From Paenibacillus sp. J31TS4 (GTDB taxonomy: Bacteria > Bacillota > Bacilli > Paenibacillales > NBRC-103111): DNA of 64,000 bases. The first letter of the stretch is position 1; every line of letters starts with the position of its first letter. The notes beneath the pieces were generated by a model. It did not search any database, had not been told where the DNA came from, and saw only the letters and a list, made by a program, of their open reading frames with translations. The translations under genes and the position numbers were made by a program. The stretch covers positions 1,612,001 to 1,676,000 of the forward strand of contig NZ_BOSI01000001.1 of assembly GCF_018403265.1 (NCBI RefSeq), read 5' to 3'. Below, one piece after another: positions 25,040-33,944 of this stretch.

Positions 25040-26362
25040 CTATGCCGGGTTGTCGATCTTGTAGATGTTTACGCGTACGATGCGAAGCCGCTCCGTCTCG
25101 GCGACCTCAAACTTATGCCCGTCGTACTCCCATATCTTTCCTTTGGCCAGCACGCCCTCGAGCTGCTTGAACAGCCAGCCGCCGATCGAGTCGACCTCGT
25201 CGTCCTGGATGTTCAGATGCAGCAGGTTGTTGAGGTCCTCGATGAGCATGCGCCCGGAGACGGAGATGCAGTTCTCCTGCATCTCGAGCGGGGGGCGTTC
25301 GTTCTCGTCGAACTCGTCCTGCAGTTCGCCCACGATTTCCTCCAGGATATCCTCGCTCGTCAGCAGTCCGGCCGTGCCGCCGTACTCGTCGACGATGATC
25401 GCCATCTGCGACCGCTTCTTCTGCATGTGCCGGAGCACATCGCTGATCTCCATCGACTCGGGCACGGTCAGGAGCGGTCTGAGAAATTGCTGCAGCTCGT
25501 GCGGCTCATCCGGGTCGGCCGTCAGCAAATCCGTAATATGGACAAAGCCGATAATATTGTCCTTGTCCTCGCGCGCCACCGGATACCGGGTATGCTTGGT
25601 CCGGTACACTGTCTTCAGGTTCTCTTCGAAGGTCAGGTCCGTGTACAGGCACTCCATGTCGATGCGAGGGAGCATGATCTCTCTCGCGAGCCGGTCGGAG
25701 AAATCGAACACATTGTCGAACAGCAGCATTTCGTCCTTGTTGATGATGCCGCTCTTGGCGCTCTGGGTCATCAGGATCCGGATTTCGTCCTCCGTGTGCG
25801 CCGCCTCGTGCTCGCTTGCCGGCTCGATGCCGACCGCCTTCAGCAGCAGATTCGCCGCTCCGTTCAGCGTTGCGATGACCGGCAGGAACAGCTTGTAGAA
25901 CAGCAGGAGCGGGCCGGCCAGCCAGAGCGACACCTTCTCCGACTTCTGAATCGCGAGCGACTTCGGTGCCAGCTCCCCGAGCACGATGTGCAGGAACGTG
26001 ATAACCAGGAAGCCGATGATGAACGACAGGGTGTGGCTGAAGACGGTATCGTCCCAGTCGAGGCGGGCGAGCAGCGGATCGACGAGCAGCTTGGACACCG
26101 CGGGTTCGCCCAGCCAGCCGAGACCGAGCGAGGCGAGCGTAATGCCCAGCTGGGTCGCCGACAGGTAGGCATCAAGCCGCTTATTGATAGTCAGCGCGTA
26201 GCGCGCACTCTTGATGTTGTCGTTGGCCAGTTCCTGAAGCCGAGTCTGCCGGACCTTGACGAACGCGAATTCCGCGGCGACGAATACGCCGTTCAGGAAC
26301 ACGAGCAGCAGCACCAGAAACCCATTCAGCAGAATGCCTGGGATATCAAAATGTGGATTCAA
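25040..26362 (-). CDS. Hemolysin-family CNNM/CorC protein
   Basis: A 440-residue membrane protein with an N-terminal CNNM (DUF21) transmembrane domain (FLNGVFVAAEFAFVKVR at about 24-40, ATQLGITLASLGLGW), a CBS pair (about 205-335) with VAREDKDNIIGFVH and IVDEYGGTAGLLTSEDI, and a C-terminal CorC/HlyC transporter-associated domain. Related proteins (YhdP, MpfA) export magnesium, so this is a likely Mg2+ efflux or magnesium-homeostasis protein. The older label hemolysin is historical. No feature suggests toxicity. Confidence 0.9.
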   Translation of the reverse strand: MNPHFDIPGILLNGFLVLLLVFLNGVFVAAEFAFVKVRQTRLQELANDNIKSARYALTINKRLDAYLSATQLGITLASLGLGWLGEPAVSKLLVDPLLARLDWDDTVFSHTLSFIIGFLVITFLHIVLGELAPKSLAIQKSEKVSLWLAGPLLLFYKLFLPVIATLNGAANLLLKAVGIEPASEHEAAHTEDEIRILMTQSAKSGIINKDEMLLFDNVFDFSDRLAREIMLPRIDMECLYTDLTFEENLKTVYRTKHTRYPVAREDKDNIIGFVHITDLLTADPDEPHELQQFLRPLLTVPESMEISDVLRHMQKKRSQMAIIVDEYGGTAGLLTSEDILEEIVGELQDEFDENERPPLEMQENCISVSGRMLIEDLNNLLHLNIQDDEVDSIGGWLFKQLEGVLAKGKIWEYDGHKFEVAETERLRIVRVNIYKIDNPA

Positions 26363-26526
26363 GGGCAGGTTCTCCTTTGCTTCAGCATTGGGTGGAAAAG
26401 GGTAGGCTCGCCTTATAATTCCAAGTGACCGGCACTCTCATACCGGTCCTTTCCACGGATGGCGGGTTCCTATTCTTTTACCCAAGCCGAAACCACGATG
26501 AATCGCGGACAGCAAAGGGAGAACGG

Positions 26527-27645
26527 TCAGATAAGCGCGCGGCGCTGCTTGAAGTCCACTTCACGGTAATAGGCGTCCGCGACCAGCAGATTCGGCCCGC
26601 AGCACTTCGCGGCGGGGCAGTGGCAGTCGACCGTGCGGGCGAGCGGGTGCTCGAGCCAGCGGGCGAACACCTCGTCCAGACCGTCCCTCGCCACGTTGCC
26701 GAGCGCCGACACGTCGGCGAAGTCGGTGACGAAGACGTCGCCGTTGAAGGTATTCACGTTCAGCCGGTTCCGGCCGTCCGGATCGTTGCGCACCGTGACG
26801 TTCGGCTCGCTGCGCAGCCGGCTGACGAGAGCGCGGTCCTCCTCCGACGGGCTGCAGCTGAAGAACGGCAGCGTGCCGAACAGCATCCACAGGTCGGGAT
26901 TGCGGCCGTCGAGCAGCTTCCCGATCGCTTCCCGGAACGTCTCGAGCGGCAGCTTGGGCAGCGACGCGGCGAACGCGCTCGGGTACATCGGATGCACCTC
27001 GTGCCGCCGGCAGCCCATCTCGTCGATCAGCCGGTGGATGCCGACCAGCTTGTCGTGCGTCCGGTAATTGATCATGGACTCCGCCGAGACGAACAGGCCG
27101 CCCCGGCTCAGCGCGACCGTATTCTCGACCATGCGCTCATAGAGCTTCGCCGCTGTCGCTTCGCTGACCGGACGGGCCGAGTTGACGAAGCCGACCTGGT
27201 GAAAATCCTCGGCGTTCAAATAATTGAAGGAGATATGAAGCACATCGAGATACGGGGCCATCGCCTCGTACCGTCCGAGATCCAGCGTCACGTTGGAGTT
27301 GAGCTGCGTCCGGATGCCCCGGTCATGGGCGTATTTCAGAATCGGGATCAAATACTCGCGCACCGTCTTCTCCTGGTAGGCGGGCTCTCCTCCCGTTATG
27401 CTGATCGTCTCCAGATGCTCGACCTCGTCCAGCAGGCGGAAGACGGTCGCAAGCGGCAGACGGTCCCCCTCCTTCATCACGAGCGCATCGCCGACGGCAC
27501 AATGCTCGCAGCGCATATTGCACAGGTTCGTCACCGTCAGCTCGACGCTCGTCAGCACGTGGCGGCCGTACCGGCCGAGAGAACGGATCGGATCCCACGG
27601 ATCGTATTGGGGGCTCATTTCCAGTCTATCTACAACTGCATTCAT
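26527..27645 (-). CDS. yfkAB: Radical SAM protein YfkAB
   Basis: The 372-residue protein carries the radical SAM cluster motif CNMRCEHC (Cys-x3-Cys-x2-Cys) near residue 42, the GGEP motif (SITGGEPAY) near 82, and near the end the second motif CHCPAAKC, which is the CxCxxxxC signature of YfkAB. B. subtilis YfkAB is 373 residues, so length fits. The reaction is unknown. I chose the ATG at 27645 (MNAVVDRLEM) since residues encoded upstream are low-complexity and the frame has AGGTGT before this ATG. It is monocistronic. Confidence 0.9.
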   Translation of the reverse strand: MNAVVDRLEMSPQYDPWDPIRSLGRYGRHVLTSVELTVTNLCNMRCEHCAVGDALVMKEGDRLPLATVFRLLDEVEHLETISITGGEPAYQEKTVREYLIPILKYAHDRGIRTQLNSNVTLDLGRYEAMAPYLDVLHISFNYLNAEDFHQVGFVNSARPVSEATAAKLYERMVENTVALSRGGLFVSAESMINYRTHDKLVGIHRLIDEMGCRRHEVHPMYPSAFAASLPKLPLETFREAIGKLLDGRNPDLWMLFGTLPFFSCSPSEEDRALVSRLRSEPNVTVRNDPDGRNRLNVNTFNGDVFVTDFADVSALGNVARDGLDEVFARWLEHPLARTVDCHCPAAKCCGPNLLVADAYYREVDFKQRRALI

Positions 27646-27833
27646 GCGGGTACACCTGTCTTTCCTTTGGTTCGCGGCTCTCGCCCTTGCCGGCGGAAGC
27701 CTGCCCTTTATTGTACCTGAACCGGGAGGAAAGATAAACAAACCGCGGCCGGCCGCGGCCTCTCGTACAGAGTATGCTTGGGCGTTCCGTTTCATGTCCT
27801 CCATGCGGCAAAGGGGAAGCGGCCGCGGGCGGC

Positions 27834-27876
27834 AAAAAAGCCATCCCTCTCGTCGTGAGAAGAAGGGATGGCTTTT
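27834..27876. terminator. Bidirectional terminator between HD-GYP gene and yfkAB
   Basis: AAAAAAGCCATCCCT and AGGGATGGCTTTT pair around a 15-base loop just after the stop of the HD-GYP gene, with T-tracts on both strands. Confidence 0.85.
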
Positions 27877-27900
27877 GCGGAATGCGGGCGGATCGGCAGC

Positions 27901-29010
27901 TCAGCCGACGCCCAGCCGGTCCCGGCGGCCGGTGACCGAGACGATCGTGACGGCCAGCTGCTTGGACAGGTCCGTCTCGTAGTAAGGAGTCGTCTCTCTT
28001 CCTTCCGGGTCATACAAGATGCGGACGATCGGCCGGTGCGGCAGATTGCGGTTCAGGTCGACGACGACACCGACCTCTCCGGTGCTGAGCTCGACCGTCA
28101 GACCCAGCGGGTAGATGGCGATGTGGTCGCGGAACGTCTCCAGCTTGCTCGGCTCGAACAGAGTCCCGGCACCCGCGTACAGCAGCTCCACCGCCAGATG
28201 GGGCAGCACCGGAGCCCGGTAAGCCCGGTTCGTCGTAAGCGCATCGTATGTATCCACGATCCCGATCCACCGCGCATAGTCGTGGATATCGGTTCCCTTG
28301 AGACCGCGGGGGTAGCCGCTGCCGTCCAGCCGTTCATGATGCTGGAGCGCGCAGTGGGCGGACAAGAGAGACAGGTTCGGTTCGTTCCGCAGCAATTGAA
28401 ACCCGTACTCTGCGTGCTTCTTCATCAGCTCGTACTCCTCGACCGTCAGCTTGTCCGGCTTGCTCAGGAGCGACAAAGGGATGCGGGTCTTGCCGACGTC
28501 ATGCAGCAGCGCGCCCATTCCGAGCTGTGTCAGCTCCTCCCGTCCGTAGCCGTGCGCGATGCCGAGCATCGTCGAATAGACGCAGACGTTCAGCGAATGC
28601 TGGAACAGGTAATGATCCTTGACCTGCAGGTTGTTCATCATGATCATTGCCGACGGATGATTGCCGAGATCGTCGATAATCGAATCGAGCAGATCGCGGA
28701 AGTCTTTGGCGATAAAGGTTGCGAAAGCGGGCTTGCCCTGCGCCGATACGCCCATCATCCGGGAGAAGTGACTCCGGATCGTCCGAGTGGCCGCGAGCCG
28801 GGTTTCCGGCCGGATCATCTCGGGAACGTCCACGTCCTCGGTCGCCTTGTCGACAATATATAAGTAGGGGATGCCCCGGCCGGCGAGCCGGCCGATCAGC
28901 CCCTCGGTCAGCACCACATCCTTCGCCAGAAGGACGTGCCCCTCCTCATCGAGAATGGGCTTGCCGAGCCGCATTCCTTCCGTGCACAGTTGAATCGGTA
29001 CAAAACGCAT
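27901..29010 (-). CDS. HD-GYP domain protein (probable cyclic-di-GMP phosphodiesterase)
   Basis: Predicted to hydrolyse cyclic di-GMP. The 369-residue protein has an N-terminal DUF3391-like part (to about 110) and an HD-GYP domain: FQHSLNVCVYS (first His), LLHDVGKTRIP (HD pair), AHCALQHHERLDGSGYP (His-His and the GYP triplet), all catalytic elements intact. No membrane segment or receiver domain is visible, so it is cytosolic. The ATG at 29010 is preferred over a TTG at 29019, though AGGAAAG could serve either. It is followed by a strong terminator. Confidence 0.9.
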   Translation of the reverse strand: MRFVPIQLCTEGMRLGKPILDEEGHVLLAKDVVLTEGLIGRLAGRGIPYLYIVDKATEDVDVPEMIRPETRLAATRTIRSHFSRMMGVSAQGKPAFATFIAKDFRDLLDSIIDDLGNHPSAMIMMNNLQVKDHYLFQHSLNVCVYSTMLGIAHGYGREELTQLGMGALLHDVGKTRIPLSLLSKPDKLTVEEYELMKKHAEYGFQLLRNEPNLSLLSAHCALQHHERLDGSGYPRGLKGTDIHDYARWIGIVDTYDALTTNRAYRAPVLPHLAVELLYAGAGTLFEPSKLETFRDHIAIYPLGLTVELSTGEVGVVVDLNRNLPHRPIVRILYDPEGRETTPYYETDLSKQLAVTIVSVTGRRDRLGVG

Positions 29011-29109
29011 AGACAGCAACCACTTTCCTGTTCAACTTGAAATTTGAGTCTTCCTATACTGTATCGTCAGGAAAAGCGGTTGAGATTAGGTCTCCTGCCC
29101 TATTCTTCG

Positions 29110-29922
29110 TCAAAAACCGACAGCCAGCATGTAAATCAGCACGACGGCGGCCAAAGCGAACCGGTAATAGGAGAAGTAGGTCAGCTTCAGCTTCGACACC
29201 AGCTTGATGAACGACGCGACGGCAAGCAGCGCGACGATGAACGAGACGACGAAGCCGACCGCGAACGGAAGCAGATCGTCCGTAGTGAATGCCTTGTAGC
29301 TCTTAAGCAGGTCGTAGCCGGTGGCGCCGGCCATGATCGGGATCGCCATCAGGAAAGTGAAGTCGGCAGCCGCTCCCCGGCTCGTGCCGGCCAGCATGCC
29401 CGCGGCGATCGTGGATCCGGAACGCGAGAAGCCAGGCCACAGCGAGAGAATCTGGGCCACTCCGATGAAGAGAGCCTGCTTGTACGTAATGCTGTCCATG
29501 TCGGCAGCCGTCTCGGCCGGCCGCTGCTTCTCGCCGATGATCATGAAGATACCGCCGAGTACGAGGCCGAGCAGCACCGTCTCCGGCATGAACAGCATCT
29601 TGATGTATTTGTGCAGGAAGAAGCCCATCGCCATCGCCGGCACGATGCCGATCAGAATATGAATCAGATTCAGCTTGGGACCTGGCTTGAGCCTCGTCTC
29701 CGCATCCTGAATGCCGAATAGCCGCAGCACCCGCTTCCAATACAGCACGACCACCGACAAAATGGCGCCGAACTGGATGACAATCTCGAAGGTCGATGCT
29801 TTTTCGCCTTCGAATTTGATGAGATCCCCGACAAGAATCATATGGCCGGTCGAAGATACCGGCAAAAATTCCGTCAACCCTTCCACGATTCCGATAATAA
29901 TCGCTTTCCACAGCTCCAGCAT
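29110..29922 (-). CDS. uppP: Undecaprenyl-diphosphatase UppP (BacA family)
   Basis: Integral membrane phosphatase that regenerates undecaprenyl phosphate for cell-wall synthesis and gives bacitracin tolerance. The 270-residue protein has both signature regions: EGLTEFLPVSSTGHMIL at about 13-29 with the catalytic glutamates/His, and PGFSRSGSTIAAG at about 165-177 with the phosphate-binding Arg/Ser. Family length is about 270. AAGGAGGCAGAC before the ATG fixes the start; the in-frame upstream codons are not needed. Confidence 0.94.
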   Translation of the reverse strand: MLELWKAIIIGIVEGLTEFLPVSSTGHMILVGDLIKFEGEKASTFEIVIQFGAILSVVVLYWKRVLRLFGIQDAETRLKPGPKLNLIHILIGIVPAMAMGFFLHKYIKMLFMPETVLLGLVLGGIFMIIGEKQRPAETAADMDSITYKQALFIGVAQILSLWPGFSRSGSTIAAGMLAGTSRGAAADFTFLMAIPIMAGATGYDLLKSYKAFTTDDLLPFAVGFVVSFIVALLAVASFIKLVSKLKLTYFSYYRFALAAVVLIYMLAVGF

Positions 29923-30072
29923 GTCTGCCTCCTTCAGTTTTCTCACACCGCTCCTATTGTACTTGCCAATGGAAGGGTACACAATCCCGAACTTTTTGGG
30001 GCAAGAGCCGGCTCCCTCGGAAGCGGACATGCCGGACGTCCGCATGAGGCGGCGATGCCGAGCCGCTCCTTG

Positions 30073-31518
30073 TTAGGAGCGGCCCTTCAGGGCGAACCAG
30101 TGCCGCTGCGTGTCCGCTACCCGCTCGCCGCCTTCGGCGAGGTCCGCCTCGAGCACGTCGCGGAGGAACTCCGGCAGGAAGTATTCCGTCTCCGTCCCTC
30201 TTCCGAGCGGAGAATAGCCTGCACCGAACGTGAACATATCGAGCGAACCCATCCGATACAGCCGCTCGGGATCGAGCGGCTCTCCCTGGATGGAGACGAA
30301 GCGGATGCGCTGCCCCTCCGGCAGCCCCGGCTCATACCGGACGTCGATGCCGTCCAGGCAGAGCGTGCCGAGCACCTTGCCCCGGAAGCCGAAGCCGGCC
30401 AGCGGCTTGTCGCGGTATTCGTCGGTGAGCGCCAGCTCCAGCGCTTCCTGCAGATCCGCTCCCTTCAGCCAATACCGGCACGGATTGACCGGAGACGGGC
30501 AAATGCGAAGCAGATCGCCCTTGGTCACGTCCCCCTCGGGAAGTCCCTCGAGCAGCTGCCCGGCATTCAGCACCGCCGCCTCCGCGCCGACCCAGCGCCG
30601 AAGCGCAGCGGCCAGCCGGTTGCCGAGCGGCGACTCCGTCCTCCAGCCGTTCCCGAGGGGCCTGTCGAGCCGGGCGACGACCCGGGAGAGCGACCGCTCC
30701 GCCACCTCCCGCCAGCCGGCGATGAGTTCCTCGACCGCCGGATCGGCCGGCAGCGTGTCCGCCGGCAGGCAGCCTCCCTCCACGCTGACGCTTCCCGCCT
30801 CCCGGTCGACCGTCACGACGAGGTGGCCCAGGTAGCCGCCGTACTTGCCGGCCGCCGCCAAATAGGTCCGGTTCACGAGAAGCGGTTCCTCCAGCAAGTG
30901 GTGGGTATGCGCGCCGATGATGAGATCGATCCCTTCCAGCTGTTCGGCCAGAAGACGATCCTTGGTAATGCCGAGATGGGAGAGGACGACGAGAACATCG
31001 ACTTGTCCGCGCAGGCGCCGGACCTCCCGGGCGATCGCCTCGAGCGGCTCGTCAATCTGCCAGCCGAGCAAGCTGTAAAAGTCCGGATAAGCGGCGGTCG
31101 CTCCGATGAAACCGACACGCAGGCCGTCCACCTCGCGAATCGCGCTTGCCTGGAGCCAGGAGGGCGGCTCCTCCCGCCCCTCCATCGCCAGATTGCAGGC
31201 GAGGACGGTGAACGCGGCCTCCTGTCCGTAATTGCGGTCGAGTACCTCTAGCGGAAAGGTGAGGCCCTCGTTGTTGCCGGGGACATGCAGATCGCAGCCG
31301 ACCGCGTTCAGAACGGCAATGTTGGCCAGCCCGTCCGTTCCGTCTGTGATCGGACTGACCCGGTCGGCGTGATCGCCGAGATCGACCGTCAGCACCCGCC
31401 CGGCCGGATATTGGCTGCGGAGCCGCCGGATGCCGCCGGCTAGCTTCGGCATCTGCTCGAAGTGGCTGTGAATGTCGTTGGTATGGAGAAGGACGAATTG
31501 CTGCGGATTCCCGGACAC
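30073..31518 (-). CDS. Metallophosphatase/5'-nucleotidase, YunD-like
   Basis: Bifunctional UDP-sugar hydrolase/5'-nucleotidase-type protein of 481 residues. The N-terminal metallophosphoesterase shows VLLHTNDIHSHFE, DLGDHAD, PGNNEGLTF, LSHLG and GAHTHHLLEEP, giving most of the two-metal ligands; the usual GNHE is GNNE here, as in YunD (462 residues in B. subtilis). A C-terminal 5'-nucleotidase domain follows (about 290-470). No signal peptide is seen, so it should be cytosolic. I chose the GTG at 31518 preceded by AAAGGAGGG. Confidence 0.88.
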   Translation of the reverse strand: MSGNPQQFVLLHTNDIHSHFEQMPKLAGGIRRLRSQYPAGRVLTVDLGDHADRVSPITDGTDGLANIAVLNAVGCDLHVPGNNEGLTFPLEVLDRNYGQEAAFTVLACNLAMEGREEPPSWLQASAIREVDGLRVGFIGATAAYPDFYSLLGWQIDEPLEAIAREVRRLRGQVDVLVVLSHLGITKDRLLAEQLEGIDLIIGAHTHHLLEEPLLVNRTYLAAAGKYGGYLGHLVVTVDREAGSVSVEGGCLPADTLPADPAVEELIAGWREVAERSLSRVVARLDRPLGNGWRTESPLGNRLAAALRRWVGAEAAVLNAGQLLEGLPEGDVTKGDLLRICPSPVNPCRYWLKGADLQEALELALTDEYRDKPLAGFGFRGKVLGTLCLDGIDVRYEPGLPEGQRIRFVSIQGEPLDPERLYRMGSLDMFTFGAGYSPLGRGTETEYFLPEFLRDVLEADLAEGGERVADTQRHWFALKGRS

Positions 31519-31728
31519 GCGGGTTCCCTCCTTTTGGCCTGGATGCGGCGCCGAGCGGCGGAGCCCCGGCTTAACGCCGACCGGCCTCGCCGCCAGTCTG
31601 TCATTTTCTCTGCTAGATTGATTATAATGGATGAACCGGACCGGATGCATCCGAAAGAAAGGCCATGTCCTACATTCGTATGCCCAAGCCGGCCAAGTTA
31701 GTCTTTGCTAAAAAGGAGAATGGTGTTC

Positions 31729-32517
31729 ATGGAGCTGTCGATCCGATTGTTCGCGGGCCTCAGGGACCGCTTCGGCCGGCCCGAGCTGACGGTGGAGATC
31801 GAGCCGGCCGAGCTGCCGCTGACCGCGGACAGGCTGAGGCGTCTGCTAGCCGGGCGGTACCCCGAGGAAGCGTCCGCCATTCTGGCTGCATTCGTAGCCA
31901 AGAACCAGGCCTATGCCCCTCCACACGAGCCTGTCGAGGAAGGAGACGAGCTGGCGCTCATCCCCCCGGTATCCGGCGGCTCGGGCATGCAGCAGGAAGC
32001 AAATAGAGAACATTTGTTCACCTTGACGGACCTACCGATCGACGAAGGAGCGGTGACGGCCAAGGTGAAGCACCCGGATCACGGAGCCATCCTGACGTTC
32101 GCAGGGACAACCCGCGAATGGACGGAAGGCCGCCGTACGGTGCTGCTGGAATACGAAGCGTATGAAGAGATGGCGGTCGGCACGATGGCACAAATTGCCC
32201 GGGAAATGGAGGAGCGCTGGCCCGGCACACGCTGCGCGATTACCCACCGGCTCGGCAGCGTGCCGCCGGGAGAGACGAGCGTGGTGATCGCCGTGTCGGC
32301 GCCCCGCCGGGCGGCCTGCTACGAAGCGAGCCGGTACGCCATCGAGCGGCTGAAGCAGATCGTGCCGGTGTGGAAGAAGGAAGTTTGGGAGGATGGCAGC
32401 GCTTGGCAGGGGGCTGCGGACGGCCCCTGGAATCCGCTTGCCGAAGCGACGAACGGCCGCGGAGCGGGACAGCCATCGCCCACAGGGACATCTGACGCCC
32501 AGGGGACGGAATCGTGA
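31729..32517 (+). CDS. MoaD-MoaE fusion, molybdopterin synthase
   Basis: Both subunits of molybdopterin synthase in one chain of 262 residues. Residues 1-85 form the ubiquitin-like MoaD ending PPVSGG, whose Gly-Gly would normally be a free C-terminus carrying thiocarboxylate. Residues 100-235 form MoaE with PDHGAILTFAGTTREW and the catalytic-site KKEVWEDGSAW. The Gly-Gly is followed directly by SGMQQEANRE, so either processing or an in-chain mechanism is required. AAGGAG lies 10 bases before the ATG at 31729. The gene overlaps the MoeB-like gene by 4 bases. TATAAT at 31623-31628 may be the promoter -10. Confidence 0.86.
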   Translation: MELSIRLFAGLRDRFGRPELTVEIEPAELPLTADRLRRLLAGRYPEEASAILAAFVAKNQAYAPPHEPVEEGDELALIPPVSGGSGMQQEANREHLFTLTDLPIDEGAVTAKVKHPDHGAILTFAGTTREWTEGRRTVLLEYEAYEEMAVGTMAQIAREMEERWPGTRCAITHRLGSVPPGETSVVIAVSAPRRAACYEASRYAIERLKQIVPVWKKEVWEDGSAWQGAADGPWNPLAEATNGRGAGQPSPTGTSDAQGTES

Positions 32518-33563
32518 CGGCCCCCCTCTGGCCGGATGAGGTCCGCTACTCGCGGCAGATGCGTTTCGCCCCGATCAGCGAAGACGGGCAGCGGAGGCTC
32601 GCGGAGGCGCACGTCGCCATCGTCGGGCTCGGCGCGCTCGGCAGCGTGCTCGCGGATCTGCTCGCGCGGGCCGGCGTCGGCCGGCTTCGCCTCATCGACC
32701 GCGACTTCGTCGAGCCGAGCAACCTGCAGCGCCAGCCGCTCTATACGGAGCGCGACGCCGAGCAGTCGCTGCCCAAGGCGGTCGCCGCGGCCGCCGCCCT
32801 CGGCCGCGTGAACCGCTCTACGGCCGTCGAGCCCGTGACGGCCGACATCTCTGCACGGAATGCGGAGGCGCTGCTCGGCGGCGTGTCGCTCATCCTGGAC
32901 GGGACGGATAACTTCCCGTCCCGGTTCCTCTTGAACGACGTCGCCGTCAAGCGCGGCATTCCGTGGATCTACGGAGGCGCAGTCGCCTCCCGCGGGGTCA
33001 CGCTGCCCGTGATCCCCGGCGAGACGCCCTGCCTCCGGTGCCTCTATTTCGTGCCGCCGGAGCCCGGCACAGGCGAGACGTGCGACACGGCGGGCATTCT
33101 GGCGCCCGCTTCGCACGTCACCGCCTCCCGCCAGGCGGCCGAAGCGCTCAAGCTGCTCGCCGGCCGCCGGGAGGCGGTCAACCCTCGCATGGTCCACTTC
33201 GACCTGTGGACCGGCGAGCACGCCGAGCTCGACGTCTCCTCGGCGAGAAACCCTGACTGCCCCGCCTGCGGACGGCGGCAGTTCGAGTTTCTGCACGCCG
33301 GTGCGGACGGCGAGCGGACAGCGGCGCTGTGCGGACGGGACGCCGTGCAGATCGTCCCCTCCGCCCCGCTCCGCGTCGATCTCGGCGCTTGGGCTGCCCG
33401 CTGGGCCTCGCTCGGCCGCGTCGAGCGCAATCCCTTCCTCGTAAAGCTGCATCTGAGCGAGGAGCAGCGGCTCGTCCTGTTCCCCGACGGCCGTATGCTT
33501 GTGCAGGGCGTCTCGGACCCCGAGGACGGACTGCGGCTGTACCGTAGGTATTTCGGCGAATAG
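32514..33563 (+). CDS. ThiF/MoeB family adenylyltransferase
   Basis: E1-like enzyme that adenylates the C-terminal Gly of MoaD or ThiS before sulfur transfer. The 349-residue protein has the ATP loop GLGALGSVLADLLARAGVG, DRDFVEPSNLQRQPLY, the TDNFPSRFLLND segment, and zinc-binding pairs CLRC (about 172-175) and CPAC (about 250-253). A further 95 residues with a ubiquitin-like look (VDLGAWAARW, VKLHLSEEQRL) follow the zinc motif. It starts with GTG, overlapping the MoaD-MoaE stop, so MoeB function for molybdopterin is most likely. Confidence 0.88.
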   Translation: MTAPLWPDEVRYSRQMRFAPISEDGQRRLAEAHVAIVGLGALGSVLADLLARAGVGRLRLIDRDFVEPSNLQRQPLYTERDAEQSLPKAVAAAAALGRVNRSTAVEPVTADISARNAEALLGGVSLILDGTDNFPSRFLLNDVAVKRGIPWIYGGAVASRGVTLPVIPGETPCLRCLYFVPPEPGTGETCDTAGILAPASHVTASRQAAEALKLLAGRREAVNPRMVHFDLWTGEHAELDVSSARNPDCPACGRRQFEFLHAGADGERTAALCGRDAVQIVPSAPLRVDLGAWAARWASLGRVERNPFLVKLHLSEEQRLVLFPDGRMLVQGVSDPEDGLRLYRRYFGE

Positions 33564-33944
33564 CCGGACGGCAGCAGCCCCCTTTTGGCAGGAAGTGACG
33601 GTCTGTGCTCCTGCCAGTCAGGGATGGACGCTCTGCCATCCTGCGTGCCGGCCATAAGCCGACAACCGCGCACGATAGGTACTCAAACAAAAGCGAAACG
33701 AGAAGGAAGCGCCAAGCAAAAGGCCGGTCACGGAGACCGGCCTTTTGCTTGGCGCGTACTTGGTTTCTCCTTGAGACATCGACGGTCACGCCTAAGCGAA
33801 CAGGCTTTAGGCAGGCAGGCGCGCCGGGACGCAGGGACATAGACCCGGCGGTAACGTCGTAAGGAATGCGGCAGACCGGGAAGAGACCTCCCTGCCAATT
33901 CCGCTGCCATCTAAGAGCCGGCGGCTAACGAAGCTGCTCGGTCT
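33564..33944. other. Gene-free convergent interval
   Basis: About 380 bases between two converging genes. It contains the perfect inverted repeat at 33710-33754 and, from about 33780 to 33900, several short GC-rich inverted repeats, for example CGCCGGG (33820-33826 area) pairing with CCCGGCG about 20 bases later. I see no open frame with a ribosome-binding site on either strand. Confidence 0.5.
33710..33754. terminator. Bidirectional terminator, perfect 19-bp stem
   Basis: CGCCAAGCAAAAGGCCGGT and its exact complement flank a 7-base loop. T-runs (TTTTG) occur inside the stem on both strands. It stands between the converging ThiF-like and MFS genes. Confidence 0.8.

Noticed and set aside
33780-33885. 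Stretch beginning GGTCACGC and containing GGGACGCA, resembling parts of a cyclic-di-GMP-I riboswitch.
   Set aside because: The key AGGGCAAACC segment and the GGTAGC end are missing, and no gene lies downstream in that direction. Only a covariance-model search could revive it.
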